A stretch of 21,962 bases of DNA. Source: a virus. Under the pieces are notes generated by a model. The model was given only the letters and a program-made list of their open reading frames with translations. It did not search any database and was not told the DNA's origin. The DNA lies in the IMG/VR virus record IMGVR_UViG_3300020430_000105, positions 1 through 21,962 of that record; one strand, written 5' to 3'. Positions 8,826-14,807 of this stretch are shown in pieces. The translations under genes and the position numbers were made by a program. Every line of letters starts with the position of its first letter. The first letter of the stretch is position 1.

Positions 8826-10726
8826 GGTGCTTCATTCATATCTGTAATCTTATAATCTCCGTAACTAGGTGTATAATCAGTTCCTATGTCTGCAAGACGT
8901 TCTTTTTGCATACGTCTAAAAACTTTCATAGGAAACCAACTTGCCATCACTATATCTGTTTTTTCCTTGTTTCTTTTAGAAACAGGTTTACCATCAAAGT
9001 ATAACAACTGTTGCCTGTATTTTTGTATTTTAGCACTACTTTCTGAATCTCCTGTAGGTAAATGTATTTTTCTATTTTCAAACAAGTCTGCCATTGCACC
9101 TACACCATATAGAGGGTCATGTTTGTTTTTACCAGTCAAATGACCTTGTACTTGTATACCATTACGTAATGTAAACTCTTTTATTGATTCATCTAGCCTT
9201 ATGGCAGATTGGAAACCATTTTCTTCTACTATCCAATGTCTACAGTCATAATGGTGTAACCAATCAGACATTTGGTCTAATGCAGCTCTAATACCTCCAC
9301 CTTTACGATTTTCTAAATCTATAAGGTATAACTCGCCTCTATATGCATCTATACCCCATAATACAGATGCTTGAAAACCAGATGATGCAGGGTCAAGTCC
9401 AGCAACTAAATGTAAGTTATGGTAGTGTTCACCCATAATTAAATCAGGTCGCATACACTGGTCAATAATATTCATAGTAAAAATTTGTGTACCTTCTACA
9501 TAAGTCTGGTTGTAATAAACCATTTCAAATATTTGCCTACCACCTGTAGATGATGCTGACCTAGCTCTAGACATCAACCAATCAAAACTTCTTTTTGTTG
9601 GCCATAGAACACAATCAACATGTTCTTCTGGTGTATGTTCTGGTAAATCACAATCTAATCTATGTGCTGTTTCTACTATTGATGTAAAGTTATCACTATC
9701 AAGCAAGTGGTGATATAAATCATCAGGATGTTGCCTACTACCAATAACAACTACAGCTGTATGTTCTTCTTTACGACTTGATAATGTAGTTGTCCACCAT
9801 TGTCTTGTTGACTCTCTTGCACCAGGTTGCATAGTTGTTTGATGGTCTTCAATGTCATCAGCAATAATTAAATCACAGTCACGTGATAATATCTTACCAC
9901 CCTTACCTACAGCAACCATTGTCGGTGATTTAATACCTGCTACTGTTCTAGTGCCTACAGTAAATTGATTTTGACTCCAGTTCTTACCTGACCTGTTATC
10001 AGGTTTAAAGTTTGTACCAGGTGGACAGTATGCATCACGTAGTTCTTCATTAGTATCTAATACGTCTAGTACAGCAGATAGAGCATTTTTTGCTATATCC
10101 TCGTTACCACCTACCCACATAATTCTTATATTTGGATTTTTGCATATTTGATACACAGCAAAATGTATAAGCAGTTCTGTTTTACCATGTCTAGGTGGGC
10201 TAAGTATCAACAGTTCTTTTCCATTATCTATAGATTCTATTATGTTACTTATCCAGTTCTTATGAAAGTCCGCGGTTTCATACTTCTGCCCTTGTTCTGT
10301 ACGAAAATATTTTTCGCGAAAGCTAGAAAAATTTCTAAGGTTCCTTTTTGCTTCTTTGGATACTTGCCAGTCTTCGGCAGCAAGGGAGTTCCTGACATCT
10401 ACTTTATAGGCTGCTGACATCCTGGAGACTGTAGCCGAGCTAGTATCAAGGAGAAGAGCTACCTCAGCTACACTAATGTCTCCATTAGCTAGTAAGTCTG
10501 CATAGCCCTCACTTACAAAAGATTGGTAATACTGACCTCTCCGTACACTAGCGTAGTCGCCATCATCAGATTTTAGTTCCCTGTTAATTGGTTTGGTAAC
10601 CTTGTCGTTATGTCGCTTGTCAGATGCGAATTGTCTTTTCTGGCAAGTAGGAGAACAAAATTTTCTCTGTTTGCCTGTCAGACGCTTCCTACATCCTTTA
10701 GCTATACATACAACATTTTTGCTCAT
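8816..10726 (-). CDS. terL: Terminase large subunit with N-terminal zinc finger and HTH
   Basis: This 636-aa packaging motor shows a complete ATPase and nuclease. Walker A is SPPRHGKT at about 176-183 and Walker B is LIIADD with acidic residues at 290-291. The RNase H-like nuclease has D445 (AGLDPA), acidic residues at 501-502 (VEENG) and D591 (TDIVMA). It drives ATP-powered DNA translocation into the prohead and cuts the concatemer. Unusually, the first 130 residues carry four cysteines (C7, C12, C24, C28) in a zinc-finger arrangement followed by a helix-turn-helix at about 85-105 (ISVAEVALLLDTSSATVSRM), a DNA-recognition part normally supplied by a separate small subunit. Its start has only a weak AGAAAG upstream. 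It is the first gene after a strong promoter. Confidence 0.95.
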   Translation of the reverse strand: MSKNVVCIAKGCRKRLTGKQRKFCSPTCQKRQFASDKRHNDKVTKPINRELKSDDGDYASVRRGQYYQSFVSEGYADLLANGDISVAEVALLLDTSSATVSRMSAAYKVDVRNSLAAEDWQVSKEAKRNLRNFSSFREKYFRTEQGQKYETADFHKNWISNIIESIDNGKELLILSPPRHGKTELLIHFAVYQICKNPNIRIMWVGGNEDIAKNALSAVLDVLDTNEELRDAYCPPGTNFKPDNRSGKNWSQNQFTVGTRTVAGIKSPTMVAVGKGGKILSRDCDLIIADDIEDHQTTMQPGARESTRQWWTTTLSSRKEEHTAVVVIGSRQHPDDLYHHLLDSDNFTSIVETAHRLDCDLPEHTPEEHVDCVLWPTKRSFDWLMSRARSASSTGGRQIFEMVYYNQTYVEGTQIFTMNIIDQCMRPDLIMGEHYHNLHLVAGLDPASSGFQASVLWGIDAYRGELYLIDLENRKGGGIRAALDQMSDWLHHYDCRHWIVEENGFQSAIRLDESIKEFTLRNGIQVQGHLTGKNKHDPLYGVGAMADLFENRKIHLPTGDSESSAKIQKYRQQLLYFDGKPVSKRNKEKTDIVMASWFPMKVFRRMQKERLADIGTDYTPSYGDYKITDMNEAPWQ

Positions 10727-10761
10727 TTAACTAACTTTCTGTAGATGTTTGCGTAGTGCTA

Positions 10762-10790
10762 ATTATATGGTAACATAACCACAATTACAA
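10762..10790 (-). promoter_or_regulatory. Sigma70-like promoter for the terminase operon
   Basis: Read on the minus strand, TTGTAA (10785-10790) is followed by a 17-base spacer and a perfect TATAAT (10762-10767). This would start a transcript near 10755, about 30 bases before the terminase ATG at 10726. It is the best-scoring promoter I can see by eye in the window. Confidence 0.65.
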
Positions 10791-11064
10791 ACATTCAATA
10801 GGAGTAATTTACTACAAGTAAAGGTGCCATCGGGAGGCAGAAAGCTTAGAATCGGTAGAACGATACACTAGAAAGACAAACTAAGTACTCAAGGGTAGAC
10901 AAAATTATTGAATAAAACACAACATCTACTAATGCCCGCTACTGCCCAAAAAGACTGTAGCCACCTACTGTATTCTGGATTACCAGCATATTTTTTTATA
11001 CATACTGTATATGTATTGGGACTGTAGATTAACACTGGTAGGTCAAATAACTGTCTGTACATAC

Positions 11065-11220
11065 ACTATATATAGTATGCCTATACATATCTAGATACTT
11101 ACCTATTAGGTACAGCCAGTTACATAAATATACCTACCAGATATAGTATCCTTTACATTAAATACCACTATATGTAGTTAATTGATATACCTTTACTAGC
11201 TTATGGATACTATATATAGA
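11065..11220. repeat. Cluster of ACTATATATAGT operator-like palindromes
   Basis: ACTATATATAGT (11065-11076), ACTATATGTAGT (11167-11178) and ACTATATATAGA (11209-11220) share one 12-bp palindromic design, and a perfect inverted pair ATATAGTATCC (11141-11151) / GGATACTATAT (11205-11215) is interleaved. A fourth exact copy, with the same three following bases, lies at 17821-17835. They are best read as binding sites for a dimeric regulator; which protein binds them is unknown. Confidence 0.45.
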
Positions 11221-11365
11221 TACGCAGTATCTTGTGTTAATCAGGCACAATACTCTCTGACCAGTAGAACGCCAGACCTGTGTCTATCTTTAATACTGGC
11301 GTGACCAAGCCGAGTCTAGTTTCATATCAACAGTTTCAATATATCTATACCTTCTGGGCTCCGCA

Positions 11366-11390
11366 CTATGCTTTTTTCGGGAAAGCATAG
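11366..11390 (+). promoter_or_regulatory. Leader hairpin 1, before the 84-aa gene
   Basis: A perfect 9-bp stem CTATGCTTT (11366-11374) / AAAGCATAG (11382-11390) encloses the loop TTTCGGG. It ends 16 bases before the ribosome binding site AGGAG (11406-11410) of the gene starting at 11418. It has no U-tract, so it is not an intrinsic terminator. A second structure, GGAAAGC (11380-11386) with GCTTCC (11393-11398), would compete with it. Confidence 0.6.
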
Positions 11391-11417
11391 ATGCTTCCGC
11401 TACAAAGGAGATATATT

Positions 11418-11672
11418 ATGAATACTGTTGATTATAAAGAAACTATCGACTGTGGCTTATGTCACGAGCCAGTAGATAAAGAAGATAGAGCTCAGGTCCA
11501 AGGGCGTTCCAAGACTGGTGCGATATATTATTGGCCTGCCTTCATACACCAAGATTGTATATATAATCGTGGTCGTATTTCTATCTATGAAGCTCATAGA
11601 AATAGTCGTACCTATATAGCTAGGGCTAAAGCCAAGCTAGAAAAGGTAAATCAAATGGAATTAAAAATATGA
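11418..11672 (+). CDS. 84-aa zinc-binding protein, first gene of the plus-strand operon
   Basis: The start is ATG at 11418, with AGGAG eight bases upstream; an upstream in-frame ATG at 11391 sits directly behind the leader hairpin without a ribosome site. The protein has a CxxC pair (C12, C15) and an HxxC pair (H44, C47: FIHQDC), the spacing of a small treble-clef-like or LIM-like zinc knuckle. The C-terminal third is basic and helical (YEAHRNSRTYIARAKAKLE). The 97-aa product of 11925 shares this layout and looks like a paralogue. Being first in the early-type operon and zinc-binding suggests a host-takeover or regulatory protein, but that is inference. It overlaps the next gene by four bases (ATGA). 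Confidence 0.8.
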   Translation: MNTVDYKETIDCGLCHEPVDKEDRAQVQGRSKTGAIYYWPAFIHQDCIYNRGRISIYEAHRNSRTYIARAKAKLEKVNQMELKI

Positions 11673-11827
11673 AAAATTATATTCAATCCACTTGGCTTTA
11701 TTATTGGATATGGATTCCTATTGCTTGTGCTATTGAATCCAGAAGCAATCTATATCAAGTATATAGCGAGCTTTGGTTAATCAATAGCATCAAGCTAGGA
11801 AAATATAAGCAATGGTTAGGTGGATAA
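11669..11827 (+). CDS. 52-aa small membrane-type protein
   Basis: ATG at 11669 overlaps the stop of the preceding gene (ATGA), and the frame runs 52 codons to TAA at 11827. The product, MKNYIQSTWLYYWIWIPIAC at the N-terminus, has a strongly hydrophobic, tryptophan- and tyrosine-rich stretch at residues about 8-22 that could span or lie on the membrane, followed by a polar, basic tail. Function unknown. Translational coupling to the zinc protein is the main support that it is expressed. Confidence 0.6.
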   Translation: MKNYIQSTWLYYWIWIPIACAIESRSNLYQVYSELWLINSIKLGKYKQWLGG

Positions 11828-11836
11828 TGACTTTAT

Positions 11837-11873
11837 ATATAAGTATGTTCTTTATCGGAGAACATACTTATAT
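11837..11873 (+). promoter_or_regulatory. Leader hairpin 2, before the 97-aa gene
   Basis: A perfect 15-bp stem ATATAAGTATGTTCT (11837-11851) and its complement (11859-11873) enclose the loop TTATCGG. GATAAT, one base off a consensus -10 box, lies at 11823-11828, so a transcript could begin right at the foot of this stem. The ribosome site AAAGGAAA (from about 11905) lies downstream and is free. Confidence 0.65.
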
Positions 11874-11924
11874 CTATGAAAGTCATAGATATATTAGCTA
11901 TATAGAAAGGAAATGTGATTACTT

Positions 11925-12218
11925 ATGGCTAAACCAATGAATCCAGTTGTATGTGGTATAACTGGCGAAACACTCACCGAGTGGAATCAAAGGACATTTG
12001 TCCAACGATATATCAATGGTACGTTACAAACGCTACCATTGTATCTTGATATCGAAGCAGTCTTGGACTTGCATCGACAATCAGAAACATATATCGAAAA
12101 GAAAGCCAAAGAAAATGCTTTCGTCAACGCTGGGAACGTTAGTGACCCAGAAGTTGAAGAGATGGCAGATGGCGATGCTATGAATGACGAATACGATAGT
12201 GACAACACTATTGATTAG
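11925..12218 (+). CDS. 97-aa acidic protein, paralogue-like to the 84-aa zinc protein
   Basis: The protein starts MAKPMNPVVCGITGETL and ends in a strongly acidic tail (DGDAMNDEYDSDNTID). Its middle aligns by eye with the 84-aa protein: CGITGET against CGLCHEP, an R-x-x-V-Q stretch, and LHRQSETYIEKKAKE against AHRNSRTYIARAKAKLE. Only one of the four zinc ligands (the first Cys) remains, so if they are related this copy has lost the metal site. The spacing of about 13 bases between AAAGGAAA and ATG is long; no better start is seen. Function unknown. Confidence 0.75.
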   Translation: MAKPMNPVVCGITGETLTEWNQRTFVQRYINGTLQTLPLYLDIEAVLDLHRQSETYIEKKAKENAFVNAGNVSDPEVEEMADGDAMNDEYDSDNTID

Positions 12219-12239
12219 ATTAATTAGTATTATAATTTA

Positions 12240-12276
12240 TGTATATACTGTCGTTTTTCGGACGACAGTATATACA
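12240..12276 (+). promoter_or_regulatory. Leader hairpin 3, before the 51-aa gene
   Basis: A perfect 15-bp stem (12240-12254 with 12262-12276, core GTATATACTGTCGT and its complement) encloses the loop TTTTCGG. A perfect TATAAT stands at 12231-12236, though without a good -35, which would put the transcript start at the foot of the stem. The ribosome site GAAAGGA (12281-12287) follows directly and is unpaired. Confidence 0.7.
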
Positions 12277-12293
12277 ATACGAAAGGATAAACT

Positions 12294-12449
12294 ATGGAAT
12301 ATGCAACAATTGGCGTAGGATTTCTTACAATTCTGTTTGCGAAATTTGTATATGATTTACAAGCTAGATTAGATAAAGAACCACCAAAGACGCCATTACA
12401 ATTACAAGCTGAAGAATATCAGAAAATTTTGCCACAGGTTTGGGAGTAA
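12294..12449 (+). CDS. 51-aa single-span membrane protein
   Basis: ATG at 12294 has GAAAGGA seven bases upstream, a strong start. The N-terminal segment (ATIGVGFLTILFAKFVYDL, residues about 4-22) is a clear membrane helix; the rest is polar and proline-rich (KEPPKTPLQLQAEEYQKILPQ), predicted cytoplasmic or periplasmic. I do not recognise it. It is followed two bases later by the 64-aa gene, so the pair is probably co-translated. Confidence 0.65.
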   Translation: MEYATIGVGFLTILFAKFVYDLQARLDKEPPKTPLQLQAEEYQKILPQVWE

Positions 12450-12451
12450 AC

Positions 12452-12646
12452 ATGGGCGAGATGAAAAATTTAGTTGATACATTACAAAATGTAGAAAACG
12501 CATTTGAGGAATTATCAAAGTTTGTAGTAGAAACAAGAACACGATTGGACGCTATAGAAAAACAAATAACTATGCTAGATGAATACCTAGTTAAAGCGCA
12601 AAGTAAATATATGCAGGAAGGAATACCAGGTGATTTACATGAGTGA
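12452..12646 (+). CDS. 64-aa coiled-coil protein
   Basis: The start is ATG at 12452 (MGEMKNLVDTLQNVEN), with GGGAG five bases upstream inside the end of the previous gene; an upstream TTG at 12440 is less likely. Residues 4-55 show regular hydrophobic spacing (LVDTLQNVENAFEELSKFVV, then LDAIEKQITMLDEYLV) typical of a helical coiled coil with few other features. It probably forms a dimer or a hairpin with a partner. Function unknown. It overlaps the 55-aa gene by eight bases. Confidence 0.75.
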   Translation: MGEMKNLVDTLQNVENAFEELSKFVVETRTRLDAIEKQITMLDEYLVKAQSKYMQEGIPGDLHE

Positions 12647-12806
12647 TTTATCAGTAAATGAAGCTGATGGTATTGTTCTGATAGCTGAATTAGAAAAACG
12701 TTTTTCTTTCTATCCAGTAATCGTAACAAACGAAGATGGCGAACAAGAAATAAAAGCCATAATACCTTTAGTTAAAACTGTAATACAAACACCAGAGGAG
12801 GAATAA
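12639..12806 (+). CDS. 55-aa hypothetical protein
   Basis: ATG at 12639 lies eight bases inside the end of the coiled-coil gene (ATGAGTGA), and the frame runs 55 codons to TAA at 12806. The product reads MSDLSVNEADGIVLIAELEK at its start, then alternating hydrophobic strands (FSFYPVIVTNEDGEQEIKAI) as in a small beta-rich domain. It ends in the bases GAGGAGGAATAATG, so its own last codons provide a strong ribosome site for the next gene. Function unknown. Confidence 0.65.
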   Translation: MSDLSVNEADGIVLIAELEKRFSFYPVIVTNEDGEQEIKAIIPLVKTVIQTPEEE

Positions 12807-13021
12807 TGCAAAAACATGACGTCTATGAAATGGTTGACCAAACAGGTAAAAAAGATGAGAACTGTTTAACTGTTGATTTCTATTTCGAGTCAGATGTAAC
12901 TAAAGACGAAGCTGTAAGTCAAATAGATTTACTAGCTATGTTAGCTGATAACAATGACAAATTTACTTTTTTTAGTCATAGAGCAGCTATATTTACTAAA
13001 TCTAGATGGGCAGATGAATAA
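12806..13021 (+). CDS. 71-aa acidic hypothetical protein
   Basis: ATG at 12806 overlaps the previous stop (TAATG) and has GAGGAGGA just upstream, the strongest ribosome site in this cluster. The protein (MQKHDVYEMVDQTGKKDENC...) is acidic with alternating beta-like and helical segments, and ends SRWADE. Its last bases, TGGGCAGATGAATAA, contain the start of the next gene with an eight-base overlap. Unknown family. Confidence 0.75.
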   Translation: MQKHDVYEMVDQTGKKDENCLTVDFYFESDVTKDEAVSQIDLLAMLADNNDKFTFFSHRAAIFTKSRWADE

Positions 13022-13217
13022 ATTTAATACAGTCAAAACTTTATTAGATAATGATGTAGAGGTTTGTAAACATTTAACAAATATCGATGACATAAGAAAA
13101 ATAATTGCAAGATTAAAAACAGATGAATTTAATTATTTAATTTATAGAAACATCTGTAATTGCAATTTAAGTAAAAGACAACATTTTTCATATGAGAAAG
13201 ATTGGGCAAGTGAATAG
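13014..13217 (+). CDS. 67-aa hypothetical protein
   Basis: I place the start at ATG 13014, which overlaps the previous stop as ATGAATAA with GGG just upstream; a longer in-frame version from 12954 would overlap the neighbour by 68 bases. The product (MNKFNTVKTLLDNDVEVCKH...) is helical and has three cysteines (one near residue 19 and CNC around 48-50). It ends KDWASE, much like the SRWADE end of the gene before. Function unknown. Confidence 0.7.
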   Translation: MNKFNTVKTLLDNDVEVCKHLTNIDDIRKIIARLKTDEFNYLIYRNICNCNLSKRQHFSYEKDWASE

Positions 13218-13347
13218 TTATACTTGTTGGATTTGTGATGGTCAATTTCAAGGTTGGCCTAACAATGCAGAACCAATATCAGTTGGTGTATGCTGCGACC
13301 AATGTAACTACGAATTTGTAATACCAGCACGATTTGGGGAATACTAA
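13210..13347 (+). CDS. 45-aa zinc-ribbon mini-protein
   Basis: GTG at 13210 starts in the overlap GTGAATAG with the previous stop, preceded by TGGGCA exactly as at the previous junction. An alternative ATG at 13192 would add six residues but has no ribosome site. The product has C6-x2-C9 (TCWICDG) and C29-x2-C32 (CCDQC), with 19 residues between the pairs, a compact four-cysteine zinc ribbon. Such mini-ribbons often bind nucleic acid or a host polymerase, but here that is inference only. It is the last gene before a structured non-coding gap. Confidence 0.65.
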   Translation: MNSYTCWICDGQFQGWPNNAEPISVGVCCDQCNYEFVIPARFGEY

Positions 13348-13352
13348 AATTT

Positions 13353-13485
13353 GCTACCTACAGCTAGCTTGTATAGACCATATGCTACAAATGTAGTGTC
13401 TGTAGGTAGCTTGTAGTACATAGGTTAAACTTGTGTATTACAAGCTACGCAAGTAGCAATTCATATACAACCGCCCTGTTGTATA
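13353..13485 (+). ncRNA. Candidate structured RNA with nested inverted repeats
   Basis: Four inverted repeats follow each other. GCTACCTACAG (13353-13363) pairs with CTGTAGGTAGC (13400-13410) around a TTGTA/TACAA inner stem. GCTTGTA (13409-13415) pairs with TACAAGC (13439-13445). GCTAC-GCAA-GTAGC (13444-13457) is a short stem with a GNRA tetraloop. TATACAAC (13464-13471) pairs with GTTGTATA (13478-13485) around CGCCCT. No open frame covers the stretch. It may be an independent small RNA or the leader of the 158-aa/AAA/VWA operon. Confidence 0.4.
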
Positions 13486-13493
13486 CGTACTAA

Positions 13494-13562
13494 GTAAAGA
13501 AGTAAGAGAGGTAGAGTTTTGAAATCTTTCACAATAATGCCTACCTTTCTTTACTTCTTTAC
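13494..13562 (+). promoter_or_regulatory. Long alternative stem competing with leader hairpin 4
   Basis: GTAAAGAAGTAA (13494-13505) followed by GAGAGGTAG (13506-13514) can pair with 13541-13562 over about 21 base pairs, with one bulged T and one G-U pair. This uses up the left arm of the hairpin at 13544-13578, so only one of the two structures can form at a time. When the long stem forms, the ribosome site of the 158-aa gene is freed. Confidence 0.45.
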
Positions 13563-13578
13563 GCAAAGTAAAGAAAGG
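13544..13578 (+). promoter_or_regulatory. Leader hairpin 4, sequesters the ribosome site of the 158-aa gene
   Basis: A perfect 13-bp stem CCTTTCTTTACTT (13544-13556) / AAGTAAAGAAAGG (13566-13578) is capped by a C-A mismatch and the 7-nt loop TTTACGC (13558-13564). Unlike the other hairpins, its right arm contains GAAAGG, part of the ribosome site AAAGGAA (13574-13580) for ATG 13585, so the closed hairpin should lower translation. Confidence 0.6.
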
Positions 13579-13584
13579 AATCAT

Positions 13585-14061
13585 ATGGATAAAAACAAAG
13601 GTATACCATCAGCATTGGTACATGTACCTGCAAAAGAACAACAAGAATATGTTGTGCAAATGGCATTTGAACTACCAGATGTTGATAAAGAACATAAACT
13701 TACTGTTCATTTTGATGACACACAAGGATATAGTTTTCATATTTATGCATCAAGTATTATGGAAGCTATTGATAGAGCTTGGCAAGTTCTTATGGTTATG
13801 AAAGCAGAACTGGTAACTGGTTATCCAGCTATCTTAGAAGAAATTGATGACGATGATATTACTTATCATTCGTTGCATTCATTTAGGGCATTTTTGCTTG
13901 ATAAACATATCATAAAAAAATGGATGTTACTTGAGCCAATGAGCATGCAAGTATGCTTATTAAGTGACGAAGAAAAACTAAAAGACTTTACAGCAGATGT
14001 AGTTTATTCAGAAATGAAAAATACTGTATCAGATGTAGAGGACTTTTTAAAAGATAAATAA
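13585..14061 (+). CDS. 158-aa protein, first gene of the AAA/VWA operon
   Basis: The start is ATG at 13585 (MDKNKGIPSALVHVPAKEQQ), with AAAGGAA about five bases upstream; a TTG 66 bases earlier lies in the leader and encodes an implausible extension. The protein is acidic with a beta-rich first half (KLTVHFDDTQGYSFHIYASS) and a helical second half. An acidic run EEIDDDD lies near residues 86-92. I do not recognise a family. It sits 17 bases before the AAA+ ATPase gene and shares its leader RNA, so it may be a partner, adaptor or substrate of that ATPase; this is inference from position. Confidence 0.75.
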   Translation: MDKNKGIPSALVHVPAKEQQEYVVQMAFELPDVDKEHKLTVHFDDTQGYSFHIYASSIMEAIDRAWQVLMVMKAELVTGYPAILEEIDDDDITYHSLHSFRAFLLDKHIIKKWMLLEPMSMQVCLLSDEEKLKDFTADVVYSEMKNTVSDVEDFLKDK

Positions 14062-14078
14062 TACAGAAAGGAGCTAAT

Positions 14079-14807
14079 ATGTCAACAAATTGTTGGGATT
14101 TAGTAGAATCTGTGTTAGGGCAATCTCGTAGAATACTGTTGTACGGACCGCCTGGCACAGGCAAAACATACGCTGCAGTTAAAACTAATACGCCTACTGC
14201 GTTTAGTAAATCAGCAGGAAAAGAAATAGATAATATCTATCAAATCACTATGACAGAAGATACTGCTAGTGCAAATTTAGAAGGTTTTTACAGACCTAGT
14301 AGCACTGGTATGTTTGAATGGCATGATGGTATTGCAATACAGTCATGGAAAAATGGTGGTCGTTTGGTTATCAATGAGATAGACCATGCTTCACCAGACG
14401 CTATGACATTCTTACATGCAATACTAGATGACCAGGATATTGCTATGCTAACACTGAATAATGACAAGAAAGAGACTGTAAAACCTAAAGATGGTTTTCA
14501 AGTAGTTGCTACTACAAACAGTCCACCTGAATCATTACCACTAGCATTGAAAGACAGATTTCCTGTCAAGATACATGTTGATACGATACATCCAAAAGCC
14601 ATGGAAGGTTTTCCAGAAAAATGGTGGCAAACAATCAATGATACTTCTCTAGTAGAAGATGCTGAGGAACGTATATCTATCAGAGCATGGCGTGAGTTCT
14701 TTGATTTACAAGAGAAAGGCTTCAGCGAAGAAGAAGCTGGCAAGCTTATATTTGCTGATAAAGCTGAAGAACTTGTAGATGCAATCACACTTGCAGCCAG
14801 TGAGTAA
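14079..14807 (+). CDS. MoxR/CobS-like AAA+ ATPase
   Basis: This 242-aa AAA+ ATPase starts at ATG 14079 with AAAGGAG seven bases upstream. Walker A is GPPGTGKT (residues 23-30), Walker B RLVINEID (95-102), sensor 1 VVATTNS (142-148) and the arginine finger LKDRF (157-161). The ANLEGFYRP stretch (65-73) after the first core strands is typical of the MoxR/CobS branch. Known relatives work as hexameric remodellers with a von Willebrand A-domain partner, for example CobS with CobT in cobalt insertion or MoxR in enzyme maturation. Here the partner gene follows with overlap. The protein has only a short lid, so it is a minimal family member. Its substrate in the phage is unknown. Confidence 0.9.
   Translation: MSTNCWDLVESVLGQSRRILLYGPPGTGKTYAAVKTNTPTAFSKSAGKEIDNIYQITMTEDTASANLEGFYRPSSTGMFEWHDGIAIQSWKNGGRLVINEIDHASPDAMTFLHAILDDQDIAMLTLNNDKKETVKPKDGFQVVATTNSPPESLPLALKDRFPVKIHVDTIHPKAMEGFPEKWWQTINDTSLVEDAEERISIRAWREFFDLQEKGFSEEEAGKLIFADKAEELVDAITLAASE

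Larger units (their letters stand above)
10727..11417. other. Divergent non-coding control region
   Basis: About 690 bases lie without a credible gene between the minus-strand virion operon and the plus-strand operon. It holds the terminase promoter, three ACTATATrTAGw palindromes (11065, 11167, 11209), a 10-bp palindrome TATCTAGATA (11088-11097), TACCTA/TAGGTA around 11100-11112, ATACATA/TATGTAT (10998-11016), a 7-bp stem ACGCCAG/CTGGCGT with a 20-nt loop (11269-11302) and the leader hairpin at 11366. I found no tRNA on either strand. The density of inverted repeats suits operators and possibly a replication origin, but origin function is speculation. Confidence 0.6.

Noticed and set aside
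10800-10900. Possible tRNA around small stems TGCC/GGCA and ATCG/CGAT
   Set aside because: No acceptor stem, no T-loop consensus and no correct stem spacing on either strand.
11391-11417. In-frame ATG upstream of the 84-aa gene
   Set aside because: It directly abuts the leader hairpin and has no ribosome site, while ATG 11418 has AGGAG at ideal spacing.
13348-13584. CRISPR-like array in the inverted-repeat region
   Set aside because: The repeats are inverted pairs of different sequence, not regularly spaced direct repeats.
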